NCBI GenBank assembly: GCA_002633005.1
Contig: NMRA01000254.1
Span: 222,124 to 286,123, forward strand
From: Phoronis australis
Taxonomy: Eukaryota; Phoronida; Phoronidae
Length of the DNA stretch: 64,000 bases
Reading direction: 5' to 3'
Shown: positions 26,951 to 41,193 of the stretch, in pieces
Numbering within the stretch: the stretch's first letter is position 1
Layout of the letters: each line of letters starts with the position of its first letter
Position numbers and translations under genes: made by a program
The notes under the pieces: generated by a model
The model's database searches: none
Seen by the model: the letters and a program-made list of their open reading frames with translations, nothing else
What the model was told of the DNA's origin: nothing

Positions 26951-27593
26951 TCGAAAGAGCTCTTAAAAAAAGAAGAGACCAAGCTGATGATGGAAATAAT
27001 ACTGAGCCCACGAGAAAATTAAGGAAATTGTCACTGTCAGTTACATGTACATTTAACAGTGCTCAAAGAAATATACCTTATATGTCTTGCCACCACAATG
27101 AACCATTTGCCACAAATCAAATTTCATCACAGGGGAACTTCACAAACAAAAGGAAAGTTGAAAACCTATACCAGTTCCAAACATTCAATTGTAAATACCT
27201 ATTCTCAATTTTAAAAGGTGTCATTTATGGTAAATAATGTTTAGTTTAGGTCACACTACAAAAATTATTTTGCTTGATAAATTTGCAGTAATAGTCGTCT
27301 CAATCTCAAATGTACTGGCAGTATTTTTTACCNGGGTGGCTTTTGGAGCAGGTTAATCTGAAGCTCCCCCGGATGACTCTGCCTTTAGCCCCAGAAAATG
27401 CCATGGAAAACGTTAATGGCAAGTGTAAAAGAAGTGGTTGTAGTAAAAAAATGTGCTCTTGTTGGAATTCATGCATTCCATGTTCTAAGTTGTGTGACTG
27501 TCCAGACATTGTAAACAGGGTGTCTCAGTCAAAAAACAACTTTTGATGACAAGGATGTTGATATAAATGATGAAGGAGTGGATGAAGAAACAT
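26951..27593 (+). pseudogene. Mobile-element-like relic with a CXC-type cysteine motif
   Basis: One frame at 27390-27520 reads GKCKRSGCSKKMCSCWNSC, then PCSKLCDCPD, a cysteine spacing like the CXC/TSO1 motif that also occurs near the C-terminus of several transposon-derived proteins. Just downstream, in another frame, is an acidic tail (DDKDVDINDEGVDEET then stop). Upstream at 26951-27050 a lysine/arginine-rich frame (ERALKKRRDQADDGN) may belong to the same relic. Frame changes and a single N at 27333 show it is broken or poorly assembled. Family assignment is uncertain. Confidence 0.4.
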
Positions 27594-27599
27594 AATAAG

Positions 27600-30500
27600 T
27601 GGACGCCATGTTGTTAAAGAACTTTAAATTTCCAACCTCATGGAAAATATTGACAACATTTAATCATACTGGTGACTGTGGGGACTGTTGGGTGTATCGT
27701 TCCCTGAGACAGTTGACAGTGAACAGCAATGTGGATAATAATTAATTGTGACTATTAATGAAAGTGATGACAGTGAATTTGTTGCAGAAGTGTTGGAAAT
27801 GTATATTGTTCATATATGTAGGTTGTGATATCAAATCTTCGTCAAGTTCCATCCAAATGTTTAACAGTATTTGTTTTTTGGCAGATCAGAATATAGTAGT
27901 ATGTTTTCTGGCCAACAAGAGGCGCTGCTAAAATATTTCTTTTTCTCTTTTTTGAGCAATTTCCCACCTAATATCATAATATATATCACTTTTCTTGTTC
28001 CGTAACTTCAAATGAACAAATCCCAATCAAATTGTCATTCAGTTTTTGTCTAGTGTTGTTGGTTTTTGAAGATAGGTTTTCTGTGCCAAAGTATGCAAAA
28101 AGTCAGATTTTTGAGTTCAAATTTCTCGAACACGAGCAAGTCAAAGCTTGATAACTTTTTAGATTCTTAAAGTATAGTACTTAATGACCTTCAAAACACC
28201 AAAATTATCTTGCCCCAAAAAGTGGCCACGGAAGTGATTTTCTAAGCTTCCTAGAGTCGAATGGACTATTGGCCTAGTTTAGAAGGAAAGCGCTTTGGAC
28301 GCACTGCACGTCAGTCTGTAGAAAAATACTATACAGCAACGGTATTCTTTCTCTGACACAGTTACAATTTGATTTTAGTTATGCTCTGCTTTTATCACTG
28401 AAGTGAGACAATGATGCGTAACAGCGAACAAGGAATATCATGCTGAAATCACTAAAACACAGTTTAGTGATAAAAGGTTATCAATGACTTAAAATCTACG
28501 TACTTGCTCCCGGAAAATCTTCAATTTGAGAAATGAAATTCATCGGTAGTCATTTCTGATTATCTACAATTTCCAAAAACGAACCGAACGTACGCTTTTT
28601 GGCAGACCCCGTTCCCCTCCCAGCCTCCACCCGCTGCACTAACGCATACTATGACATTCTACAATTTATAAAGACACGCCGGCCGTTAAACCCCTTTCCT
28701 ACCGTACGTCTTCGAGGTAGACATTGCAAATAGGATAATTGTGTCCCTTAACATATCGATGTAAGAAAGGTTGAAGAAAAAGCAAAGGAGCCATAAGCTC
28801 ATATCGTGTTGTAAACCTAAACACTGAATTCATTCTTGCAAACCTGGCACCAATCTTTCAGGCAGTTCTCGTTTTTGTTTCTCCCCAACTCATGCAAGAA
28901 ACGAAAACGGGCATGATTGAGAGAACAAGTGCGCATGATTTTGAAGGCACCCGAAATCAGTAGCTATACAACTAACGGTGTGCTTGATTTATCGCTAAAT
29001 TTCCCAGCATTGCTATTCAACGGGTCTAATGATTGGCTGTTCATTCGGCGTTTTCTTATCCACCCGACGTACGAAAATCGAACGAACAGTCCAGCTACTG
29101 TAATCCGAGTGACGTTCTCTGTTTTCATGGGGCGTTCCGCACTGCGTCGGCGATGTAAGTAAATGAAAGCACTTCAATGGGCTTGCAAACAGTTGCCAAT
29201 AATCGCGAGATGAAGGACGGTCTTCAATAATAAAATATCCTTAAATGGAGTTAATCCTACTCGGCGTAGCCTGCACCGGAGAACTTCGTCGTCTTCAATA
29301 AGGTAAGATTTCATATAGACATGAGAAAACGCATACGTTGCTACACGTATCATATGTTCTGACATATGGAAGACGCAGCTCCGTTGAATCAGCCGACAAG
29401 CCAGTACTTCCGTTAACGCAGGCAACAGTTTTAAAACGATTATAATATCATCCATAATGATGAAAATGTCATCCAGCTAAAACGAGTCCTCAGTGTGTCT
29501 CCGGGAACACTCCACATTTTTAGACGATTTGTCCCAGGAAAATCGAGTATGATATGCTGGAAAAGGGACACATTTCTATTACGAGCTTCCATGAAAAAGG
29601 AATTTTACTCCATTATTCCAAAAACACTAGAATTCTGTAGAACTAGATTCTATTATACAGGTAACCCTTTCATTTATACAAAAAGTATAACGTTTAATCT
29701 CACGACGCTATATATTTTTTGAAAGCAAGAACGTTTATAGGGCCATAAATTGGATCACACCTATTTCAGTGAAATTAAAGAAAATCAGAAATTCATATTT
29801 CGATGTTCATAGCAAAACAGCACCATCAACGTGATTAAACTTCTTAGGGTAGAAAAATTCAAAACTATTATTAAGGCTGATTTCTAGTTCTCAATTAGCC
29901 ATTTTCTTCACTTGAAAGACTATTTCGGTGTACATAAATAAAATCTTAAAAAATATATAAATACTACCGTTCAGAATAAGTGTCGCTCACTGCTGTACGA
30001 TTCAACTTCATCACTGAAAGTAAGGCAGGGGAAATTATTTTAAAAAGTCGAGTCATTTTTAATGGAAAATATGGCAAATGATAATCTAACTCAAGATGCA
30101 GACTTACCGTAATACTGAGTGAGTGCTAATATTAGAGACTGATACGCTTATTTCATAAAAAGTACCGTAAGATCTTTCAAACCAGTCGATACGTACAGCA
30201 TGCATTTCAGTTTCGTTACGTTGTAATCCTACACCACTCAGAGAAATCGTAACCATAGTTAAAATGTGGGAAAATTAAGTTGGTTCAAACAAATGACATT
30301 TCCATTCTTATTGTCCCATAGTTTCATAAAACTGGGAAAAATATTTGGATTCTACGTAATCCAAAGGTTCCGGTCAGCTATCAGAATTTGTCTTTAAATA
30401 TCTTTGACGAAAGCAAAATTTCATATACGTTAAGGGATCATGTTAGACACTGTACGTTTTGAGCTCACATGCACGCAGCTCATCTCAAATATCGCATCTG

Positions 30501-32365
30501 TACCACGTCATAGGTGACATGCGTGGAGATATGATCCGAAACCTATCAGCGACTTTGTCTAGTATTCCTTAATTTAAAACTTAGTTGTTTTGCATTGCGC
30601 AATGATGTATTTGCACCAAGAAGGTTGAATTTCCTTCCCTGATAATTAGACAAACGTTCGGTAATTGAAGTCTTCGCAAGATTACGTGAGATACTGCCAT
30701 GCAGTTTAAATTAACAATTAAGTTATTTCGGCTAGATTTTAGAGAGGCACTATAGTCGGTCCTAGGGTTACAGAACTTGACTCTGGTGTATTTGCTTTGC
30801 CAAGCAATGCGTTTCCATGTTTCCACATGCCCGTGCAAAATGGTGTCTCTAGAAGAAAAATCATTTGGCCAGTTTTTAAGTCAACAGGTACCAATTTCAC
30901 GAATCCTCCGAATCTAAACCTAATGCTGAGCCCAGTTAACTTTCCGTATTGTTGCACTCCAAACATTTTAGGCCCCAGGGTCAGGCAGCATTTTTTCACC
31001 AGGATGGCGGCTGTGAGGTCAGAGATCACTACATGTACATGTAATGTAATTATTAAGATGACGCTTACCTGCAGTGGCGGAGGGTAGGGAATTAGTATTT
31101 TGTCACCCTACTCGCTTAACTACCACAGCAACGCGGAATTTCTTCAGTTTCACTAGAAATAGATCTATCAAGCATTACGACTTTACAGAGACTATACGCA
31201 TTACGGATAGATGAAAACATCCGTTTTATTTCGTCGCTCAAGTAAAGCGACTCCAAACGCATATCGTATCACGAATTATGCATTACCTCCCAATGGAACA
31301 GGTTTAAAAGCCTTACCAGACGGTGAGTATTCGCCTGAGGCAGATTACGCGCAATTAATGTACCTCAGACAGATACGCTCAATGTGACGTCTGTCAATGT
31401 TAAGAAAATACCTCATGTGTCAATGTAGAAGCAGATTTAACACGCTAGAAATTCTTACGACATGCCAGAAAGATACTCAGCGTGGAGTTAAGGCTTGCAG
31501 CTTTGCGTCGCCGAGCTGCTGACAAATGAGAACGTAGTAACCGTGGTGTGCGCGTGGCACAGCCCACATCAAGATAAATTACACATCATCAAAAACGCCT
31601 AATATGAACATGTTGTTTACCCGTTGTGTCACCAGAAAACGCACACATTTTGGGCTGGTGCAACATGTTTTGAAGACGCAAGAATCTCGCTAAGGCCAAG
31701 CTATAATTTTATCAAGTGCATTGCTTGCCTACCTATTTTCTCTTCTCCCAAGAAACTAGGTTTTCATTAAAATTGCATTTAGCGGGTTCATTGGTTTGCC
31801 ACACTTTACAGGTTATTTACCTTTTCCTTTATTAGTTGGTTTCTACCAGCATGCGAGTATTACCTAAGTTTACCCTTTCCGCTTACTGAGCTAGTTCTCG
31901 TTTCCACCGGCAGGTCTGATTTTCCAAACACGATCGATTTTTACGGATTAGGATTGATTTTCCTAACAGGATTGATATTTACGAATAAGGTTTGATTTTT
32001 ACAAATTAGGTTCGAATTATGTTTAACTTTGATTTTTACGATTTAGGTTTGATTTTTCTATTAACAACTTTTGCCCTTTCCGCGGCCCATACTCAAACAA
32101 TGAAATTTTACCGCGACATGAATTTCGGTTTCAACAATTTTGAATTTTAAATTTGTCTGGACAGTGACTCTTCAAATAGAATAAATATTTTTTTCTTTTT
32201 GTACGTGTTTACCCAGAAGTGATATCATTATAATGATTTGTGAATATGACTGGGGTTGGGTGGCCCCAGGTTCATACCCCTAGAACATACAATATAGTAC
32301 ATCATAAAGAACAAATAAGTATTTTGAAAAGTAACTCCTAGCTAATGGGCCTACATAGAGCAACA
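27600..32365. other. Gene-free stretch
   Basis: I see no coding exon with believable splice sites. Content is AT-rich unique-looking sequence, apart from a degenerate tandem repeat near 31918-32058. Confidence 0.5.
31918..32058 (+). repeat. Degenerate tandem repeat (about 20-24 bp unit)
   Basis: Repeated gatttttacgaattaggttt-like units, about six, with substitutions and small indels. Confidence 0.75.
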
Positions 32366-33150
32366 GCACATTTATAAGTGGGCGCACTATGCCGTCATCC
32401 CACTCCATCCGTTGGTAAAAACCTCCGCCCTTCCGGCGTCCTGCGTCCGCTGCTGTATCTCCAAAGCCCCTTGATGGATGTTCGTGGACGTTTGCAGAGA
32501 TGTTCGTTTTATGGATGGAAAGAAATTCCACTACCCGGGTGTCCCCTAGTGGCGAAAAAATTTTATGTTTACCTCAGTCTGTACGCCTTCCGGATTCGAT
32601 GTATTCTGTGCCACCGGGAGGTCGTATCTGTTTTGAAACCGTCCATCTATCAGATAAACTACGCAAAATATCATTATGAAAATTGGTGTACGTGGCTACT
32701 GGGGCGAATGCGGCTGGTGATGTTTTTAGAATGGCCTTTATGTCATTTTTATGCGCCCACCTATTTACATGCTAGTGCATATTGTCGTCGTCTCTTTCTG
32801 GGCATCCGGCGTCCAGACTTCCGACGTCTGCTACTGTATCTCCGAAACCCCTTGCAGGTTCTTATTGAAATTAGGCAGGTGTGTTTTAATGAAGTTGACG
32901 ACAGATGGCGAGTAGTTTTGGACCGATCTGAATACAGTACGTTGTGCCCCCTTGTGGCAATTATATTTTTTACGTCTGTTTCTGTATCTTCGGAATTTCT
33001 GGGTGGATTTTCGTGAAATTCGTCAAATGTTTTTATTACAGAGACGACGATGCCAATTCATTTTGGATGAATTTGGCATATTTTACGTCACATTGTATCA
33101 ATTTTTGTTATTTTTGCGTCCTTTTTGTGGCGTCCGCCTCTTTATCTGCC
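32366..33150 (+). repeat. Dispersed repeat family copy B with CTCF-like motifs
   Basis: It shows the same word order as copy A: gcgcccac and gccgtcat openings (twice, near 32370 and 32755), ctgtatctccgaaacccctt, gaagttgacgacag, and gtcccctagtggcg (32541) and gcccccttgtggca (32944) motifs. A 212-codon open frame crosses it but follows no coding logic. Confidence 0.75.
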
Positions 33151-34979
33151 AATAGTCGGTGGGCCAGATTTTGTAGGGCCTCTAGAAAATGGTTTGTGTG
33201 AAGAAGAACCGGCATAGTTCTGTGTTTCAGACTGTGTTGTTCCACGAACGGCTAGAAAAAATACGGACACGCAACAGTCTGCTTCACAATCTCTAAAGAC
33301 GTTGAGATTCGGAAGCGTTGGGTCGTTGCCGCGACGAAGCAAAATATGTCCGTGTAAAATTTATAAATGTTTTCGAAAAGTTAGATCATTTTGTCGCATG
33401 TTGGTCAATTGTTAAGCATCATAGTAACGACCGGAGAATGGGCCAGCCAGGCTGTGTTTTCATGACTACGGATTTAGGGGGGGGGGGACATGCCCCCCTA
33501 AAATTGTATCAGGCGAATTGCTGACTAGCACACATGCGCAACCGGGGCGGGTCTTGGGGGGTGAATAAACAACGCATAGGAGCTGAATGAACCCCGTTTA
33601 CAGTTTTTTTTTAGTCAACAGGTCCGCAAACCCAAGAATTCAAGACCCCTGCATCCCCAGAGTTTAGGCTGGGCGCGCGCATCTGCCGAAATCCTGCTTA
33701 TTCCTGTGCCCTGCCCCCCTTAACTGGAAAACCTGGATCCGCCCCTGCTATGGGTTGAAACATTATAATTTTTCTTTCCAAAAAGGACTGGGCCCTCAAT
33801 CCCTCAAATTTGGGGCCCAATATCGGCCCTATTCCCCTCTCAAACATATTGAAATATCACGCGAAATTCCCCCCACGAGGCATAAAAATTCCCCTAGTGA
33901 AAAATCTCTCTGAGTTCACATCACCTGTAACCACACAGGTGACAATTTTTAAGAGCACAAAAGGCTACTTTAAATTGAGGCAGAGCCTATGAGAGCTTGC
34001 AACAGGGCGGGGGTGCTATTGATGGTGATCGGGAGGTAGATTGTTCCCGCCCTCACTCGGCGAAAAAATCGCCTCTCAGTAGGCACTGGCACCGTTCCCC
34101 TCAGATGAAAGAGGCTTCTGCAGAAACATGATAACTATGATTGCATTGTCCAGTTAACTGAAATTGAGTTCTAAAACGATGTTATGTTTTGGACGAACGA
34201 ATTAGGTGTTTTAATTTTAAAATTCAACTTGGTCCAGATTGATATTTGAAATCTAACACATGAAATAGACGTAAGAATTATTACAACCAAGAAAGCATTG
34301 ATGGTCAAATAATTTTTATTTTCAATTACGAGCCTGGTTTTTTATTTTAATAAAAATATATTTAATAACATCAATTATTCTTTCAGACCAATGACAAATC
34401 AACTGTTAGTCCCAGTGAGTGCATAGGATCAGGCTATGCTTGATGTTAATATTCTTGATCAACAAATTAAACCAGATGTGACTAATTGCACATGACAGAC
34501 ACCACTGTCGAATATGTCTTCAACTCGTCAACAATACGAGCAGATGACCTGGTCCGCGTAGAAAGTATTTTGATCAACAATTTACAAGAAAAAAGTTAAC
34601 CCTGCATTCAGCATAATACCTAATCCGTAACACTACGATCGCCGCAATTTGGTCATATTTACTTTTCATGTTTCGAACCTAGTTTTCCGAAAAAATTTAA
34701 ACCCTTACATCAGACAACTCTTTGGCGCCTTAACTTGTTCTCTAATGTAATTTTCTACGTCTCTGTGGTTAATTGTCGACACATCATTAAAATTTAATAT
34801 CCAGGTTGGACTCGAAAGACCGGCTATTTAACTCACGCAATGTCTACTTTCGCTTTGTTTATCGCAGTGAGCCTCGCTTTGGATCTTAATGGCCGCCGCG
34901 TGAATAGGGTCTATTGTGAAAATTTACGGTTGTGTTCCTGATGAGAAGGCCACGACTGACGTTGAATTTCAGACGGGTT
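33151..34979. other. Gene-free stretch with a G-run/C-run palindrome
   Basis: At 33474-33505 a run of G followed by acatg and a run of C, flanked by ttta and taaa, forms a palindrome of the type found at the ends of some repeats. No gene is recognised. Confidence 0.5.
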
Positions 34980-35720
34980 CAACTATGATTGTGTCGTCCA
35001 CTAGTGGCGATTTTGTTTTTATTTGCGTCTGCGTCCGAATATTTTTATAACCCTTTGAAGGAGCTTTGTGAAATTGAAAGATTGTGTTCCTCTTATACTG
35101 CCGACGAAAACGGTAACGAGTGTTGAATTGATCTGAATACCACTGTGCCCCCTAGTGGCAAAATGTTTTTTTACGTTTACCTCTGTATCTTCGGAGTTCA
35201 TTTTTTATTAAATTTGACAAAAAAGTTTTTGTAAAGGTGAAGACAACCCCTTCCCATTTTTAGACAGCTTTGATTTTCTGCCCCACCTGGTGGCCATTTA
35301 GATATTTTTGTGTAGTACAGTACGTTTTTGACGTCTTGCTCTCTATGTGCCAAACCTCTGAAAGTATCATTTCCAAAATTCAGTGTTGTGATCCTGATGC
35401 AAATACCGCGACAGACGTTGATTTTCGGACGATTTCGACTGCTCTGGCGCCCTCTAGGGCGTCTACAGCGTCAATCCTTTGCCAAATTTGCGGATAAGCT
35501 CCTACATGTACAGTTTATGTAGACGGCAACAGATGACGCTGAGTTTCAGACCAATTGGACCGTACATGTGCACCCTAGTGCCAATTTTATTTTTTTTACG
35601 TTTGTCTCTGTATCTTAGGAGTTCGTTGGTTTATTTTCATGAAATTTGGCAAATAGTTGTGTTAGAGACGACGCGACCTTCCCAATGCGGACTGGTTTAC
35701 ATATTCTGTTCCATCTAATA
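34980..35720 (+). repeat. Dispersed repeat family copy C with CTCF-like motifs
   Basis: Motifs gtccactagtggcg (34997), gccccctagtggca (35147), gccccacctggtggcc (35280), ggcgccctctagggcg (35446) and a decayed accctagtgccaa (35574) are separated by tacgtttacctctgtatctt-like words shared with copies A and B. Confidence 0.75.
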
Positions 35721-35879
35721 GTCATTTTCGTGATGCTAAGAACGTCCATAGAAACGCACCGTTTGCGGTGCTGTCGTGGGCGTACTTCAACGCTCTGAGT
35801 TGCTCTGTTTGTGTCCTTTGTCGTCTACGTCCCAATCCTCCAAACTTCTTGAAGAATCATGACGAGATGTAACATAATG

Positions 35880-36030
35880 AGGAAGGATCCCTTTTGGAAC
35901 CAAAGAACAATACCTGATGTGGTAAGTGTACAGCCGTTTCGACCTTATACCACGGACATGATTCAACTCCGGGTGAGATAGGCTGTACACATCAAGGTAC
36001 GGTTCTTTGGTTCCAAAAAGGACCTTTACT
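35880..36030. repeat. Hairpin (foldback) element
   Basis: Ttttggaaccaaagaac at about 35892 is inverted as gttctttggttccaaaa at about 36002, and the inner arms gtgtacagcc and ggctgtacac also pair. Confidence 0.8.
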
Positions 36031-39000
36031 CAATATTTTTCGTCACGTAAGTGGAACCCAGTAATACACATAGCCTTATGATGAGATGTGACAAGCGTGT
36101 TTCTATTCAGCGGAGCATTTCTGACTTGCTTTGCACTTCCTAAGGGCAAGGAGGATGTTTAAAATAATGATCAACTCTTTTATCAGCGTTGTATGTCATA
36201 CAACTCTCTCTGCGTTTCTCTTGCCTGGTAAAATTAGAATAGGTTGTTGATGGCGTTATACATTTAAATAATAACATAACAAATGTTTATGAACGGAAAC
36301 GTGAAGGCTGGCCATTGTTGAAAAAATCTGGGGGAATTGAGGTAATTTCATACGTCGAGTTATCGTCTCCAGATGGGTCGTTCATACATTGTACATGTAC
36401 TGTTAGGATGAGCCGAGTGGCGTTCATTTGTTTCTTCTGTTGCTAGGTTACCTTCCTCAAATCTGGATTTTGCAGATATTCACGAGCCTTTGGTTAAGAC
36501 ATACTTTAAAGTACGCGTAAGTTTAGCCACTCTTTTATGGGGATAATCCCACAGAGTAACTCTTTCGGAGCCGGGAATTTGTGGACAGCTGAAACCGTAC
36601 AAGAGGAAATGCCACGTTGTCAAAAATTAACGCATCTTTGCAAAAAATATTTAGAAACATAGTTGATATTGAAAACTCCTCTGTAGATTCACGTAGTTGG
36701 AAAATTATCCTTTTGTAAAGTTTGAAGCTCCCAAAGTGGATCCTTTTTCTGGAATATTATCGGAAAAGCCACATTTTCTTAAAGAATTTTTGTCAGAAAA
36801 GGGCAAATTTGCAGGGAAATTAGTCGTGAGGGTTTGCTAATAGCGAATGTGTTGTGTACAGTGTTGCCGGGTGTTGTTGTAACGAATGTTTAACACAGAA
36901 GCAATTAATAAAGTTATTTTATTTGATTTATTATCATAAAATCAATATTAAACTAATAACTTGTGTAGAAAGCATTCAACTGTCATGTTATTATAGAAAT
37001 GTTTTGGAAATGAATAAAGTCACCGTTGCCGCACCCCATCTCCATCGACTGTGTCTGTGTTCAACCGGGTGACATTATGCTCATAACCAGCTGCAATGAT
37101 CTCTTCCGTATAGAAACCCTCACACTGTTGCCAGGGATGCATACTATCACCTATAATGCAGTACAGAGGAACTGGTATGGGGCATGCGCATTGAGATTTG
37201 TACATTCGCTATTAGGTACTTGCACTCTAAAACCTTTTCAACATTGTTGTAACGAGACTACTAAACATTATTTTGGTATAGACGACGAAAAATTGGACAG
37301 TTTATAATGCCATCCTACTGAAGAACCAGGAGTGCGTCAGTTCGAGGATGGCCGCCAGTACTAGGACTAGGAGGCTGAAAACGCTCACGAGGTAAAATTT
37401 CGTCGTCTATGCCAAAGAAGTTTTAGTAGTCATGATTATTCTGGACGCATGATTATATTTAGTACATTGCTGTAACCACATTGAACATCAACTATGACGG
37501 GCAAGAAAACATGGAAGAGAAATTATGCGCTTGTTGTGTGATGTTAGTCAGTGGGACTGAATCTCATTTTTGTTGGTTTGTTCCTTTTATATATTCACCT
37601 TCGACGTAAGTTTTACATCTCAGCTATTGTGAGTGGTGTATTTTGGATTGGTAAACAGTTTAAAATGCATAAATTAACACCGTTTTAAAACACCAACACC
37701 GTGTGTGCGTATGTGTAGGCCTACTTATTGTTTTCTATTGCTGTACAAGTGCCGGTAGACTGTTCTCAGGGATTAAATGTATGTCTTATAAAGCCACCCT
37801 CCAGAGCGGCACGTTCTACACACTTTTGCCTCACCTTTAAGATTCTTCAAGCAACATCTACATACGTTTCTAGGCAAACCTATACGGATCCTCTCTTTTC
37901 TGATTCTGGGATTCCTAGTAATCATTTTGAATGACTCATCCGAGTTCCTGTAATTATGCCTTATGATCCCGCGAATGATCCTATGATTTCGCCTATTAGA
38001 TTAAATACGCCAAGTGATGGATATTTATCAGCAGGGCTATCCTAAAGCACTCAGTGGATTCTTAATGGCCATTGAAACATCGTGCAGGTTCGCCTATAAG
38101 AATATAAGTAGTAGTACCAGCAAAGCATTACATGTAATGCCGTTTTGGTAGTATACATGTGGAACCTTATCGACAAGACAGTTTATTTAGTAAGACATCT
38201 AGAAAACTAAATTAATTAAACAGTATAAAAGTATTTATTTTCTGAGAGAAGAAAGCTTTTAGATTTTGTCTTTAATATTGTAGCAACGTGCCATCATTTG
38301 GAAAGTTGGCCATAACGTCTTAGTAAAATTTAGCATAAAAGAAAAGTACATTCATTCAAATTGGCCAAAATTTATTTCATATAAATGTACAAGATAAAAT
38401 CTCATTAACAATTTTACAGCTTGTTTGGAAACCATTTCGTTTTATTTGATTTTCGATTGTTTCTCGACTGGACGAATATCATGTATACGATTAATATAAT
38501 TCCTATTGTCGTAAACGAATGATTTGTTCTCATCTTCCGCAGGCGTTTGTCTGGTTCGTCTTTTCTTATTTCGACTGCTCGCTTTACCGCATTTTCAACA
38601 TAACTCCGAGTTAGCCTTATTCCGTTAACGGATGCATATTATACATACTGTGTAGTCAAATTTACCGTACACGAACTCACTGTCGTAAAATGTGGTGCAG
38701 TGAAGACAGGCTTTAAATCGCTGATATATTTTTCTGAAAATTAAGTGTGTTTTAGCTACTATTCGACTCTTTCCGGTTCATTTAGATAACATTTAATATA
38801 ACTGATTTTAACGTTAGTTAATTCAGTCGAAACTCAAACCCAAATAATTTCCATTCAACGTCTGGTATAATCACTCATCATCAAGAACTGATAAAGGGCT
38901 TTCTAATGATATGGCTCGTCTGCAATTAGGTTGAAAAATGGCAAAGTGTTGCGAATTAAAGTTTTAGTGACGGTAAATTCCATTGCAACACCCAACACCG

Positions 39001-40634
39001 GAACAAATCATATATATTGAACTACATTCTCTGGAACAACCACAGACATTCCAGTGCAACCGGAATAGCTTGCTCGACAAACAAGATTACTGCATTTTTA
39101 TAATATCCTGAATAACAAAATCGAACTTTTCCTTGGGGATAGATATAACTCGCGTAAGAATTTACTTTCGAATAAATCACGCGCATAACCCATTATTAAA
39201 AAGTAGCGTTTTATTTGTCAATTTCCCGTGTATGCCCTGTGAACCACGCAGCATAATCTATATTGTACTACGGCAAATTATTCCTAGGCGAGACTGCTGT
39301 GGGCGGCGCACGTTGATAACCGAACATTCGAAATTAAAAAGCGAGACACCTAGACTCAGGCCATACTGCAAGGGGAGAATGTCAGCCGCAGTACTCCAAA
39401 AGATCTGTTGTGTAGTCGTGCCTGAGAAATGGAACGGGCAAATATTTGTAAATCGTGTGCACGAAAATTTACGAAAATTTTCGAAAATTTCGTAGCGTGT
39501 GTCTAAAAGGGGACATTCTAATGATGTGGTGGGACGCGGGACAAAGCTTCAAAAAAGAGGATCATCAATTGCCTCTTAAAAGAGATCTAAACTACAAGTT
39601 TCAGTATTTTAGTTAGCCAGACAGCTAACTGTATGAAGACTATACATCTAGGTACCACTGTGTGTTTTTCTTCCATAGACCCCGAAATTGCACACTGCCA
39701 GGGTAGTTCTGCTCGTCAACTCGCCGTGAATTTGTATCAACATGTAGAGCTAAAGACCGGTGGGGGTGCATGCAAAATCAGTGGGAGGCAACCGACTCTC
39801 ATCTTGCCCGTTACAGCCGTTTAAGTGAAAAACAATCTAATAAACGTCATTTTCTTGAGTAATTCTAGAGGTTTTGTAACAAAGAAAAGTCTGTCGTCGT
39901 TTTGAAAACAGTAATGTGAACTAATAAAAAAGACGTGATTTCTTATATAGACTTAATCCATAACCTAAATTACATAAAAATGCATGTTTTTGTACTTCAG
40001 TAATCTTTAAAGACATCCCGAATATCCAAACGGTTACCATGCACCGCTCCGGAAGTGTCCGTATTCAAAAACGACGTCTTTTGGCGTAAACGTTGTCGCA
40101 CCCAGCCATTGGTTTGTTGTGAATTAGAGTAGCTGTCCATCTGTCAAGGGTGACGCGATATGAAGTTGTCCATTAGTTAATGTATAGGTTTGTAAATATT
40201 TTTAGTCCAGATATACGTCTTCTACATTATGGTGGCATCGGTGTCCAGAGGTTTATTTGTGGGTATACTGGAGGTAAACATGCTTTCAGATTTTCAGATT
40301 TGTAATGCCACACGATAGTGTTTACTTACGAAGTAACTGAATGCATGGTGTTGATGAAACACATGTTCTCCATGACACCAATGTTTTTGGAAGTAAGACC
40401 ATTTCTAACTGTAAGAGGTACTATACAATTGTCACTGTGTTTTGTCTACCCTTTGTCACTGGACTTGGTGCCTTTCGCCCACGCCGTCGAAAATTCAACT
40501 AAGTAACAAATTGTCAGTCATTTCACATCACAGTTCCTACGCATGACCTGTTTCATATTTTTAGCACATTTATTTCCACCGAAAAGGGGAGGCTCTCCGG
40601 AAAAAGTGTCAAAACACGCAAAATAGACTCGGTT
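36031..40634. other. Gene-free stretch
   Basis: AT-rich sequence with no supported exons, RNA genes or obvious long repeats. Confidence 0.45.
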
Positions 40635-41193
40635 AAATCACAATCAAGGTCCATTGACTGTGTTACGGTCTAAAATAAATTTTTTAGTCACCAAATGCCA
40701 ACTGAATCTCGTATGCAAAGAGTTATTTAGTTGTGCAAATTAAAAAAAGAATAATCAAAATCGGACAATGTTTGAGAAATTTATGCATGTTTTTGTCTAT
40801 GAATTTCATGCATTTTTACCAATACGAGTGGCCATTTTAAAAATTGCTGTTTTCAACTGTCAACAGTGGAAAAAAAATTATTAAAAAAGCAATTGCTTTG
40901 ATATGACTGGGAATAACTTGAGTCACTTTCAGAATCACTTAGATGAAGTTGTGCTTAATCATTGAGAAATGGTAGGGTTCATCATAGAACAGGCACTCGT
41001 TACGAAATTTGTAAATTCTGTGTTTCTAACCTTCACCTACTGTAAAGAAGGTTAAAAACTAAAGTTCACACTCTGTACTAAAAAGAACTGTCTAGGCAAC
41101 ACAGAAAATTATACAATATCTAAACAAACCAAAAGTTTGGATATTGACTGGGTTCTGTTATGTTGAAAATGGGCCAAAAACGCTAACAAAATG

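Noticed and set aside
32378-33016. 212-codon plus-strand frame
   Set aside because: It lies entirely in a dispersed non-coding repeat, and sister copies at 10.2 and 35.0 kb do not keep the frame.
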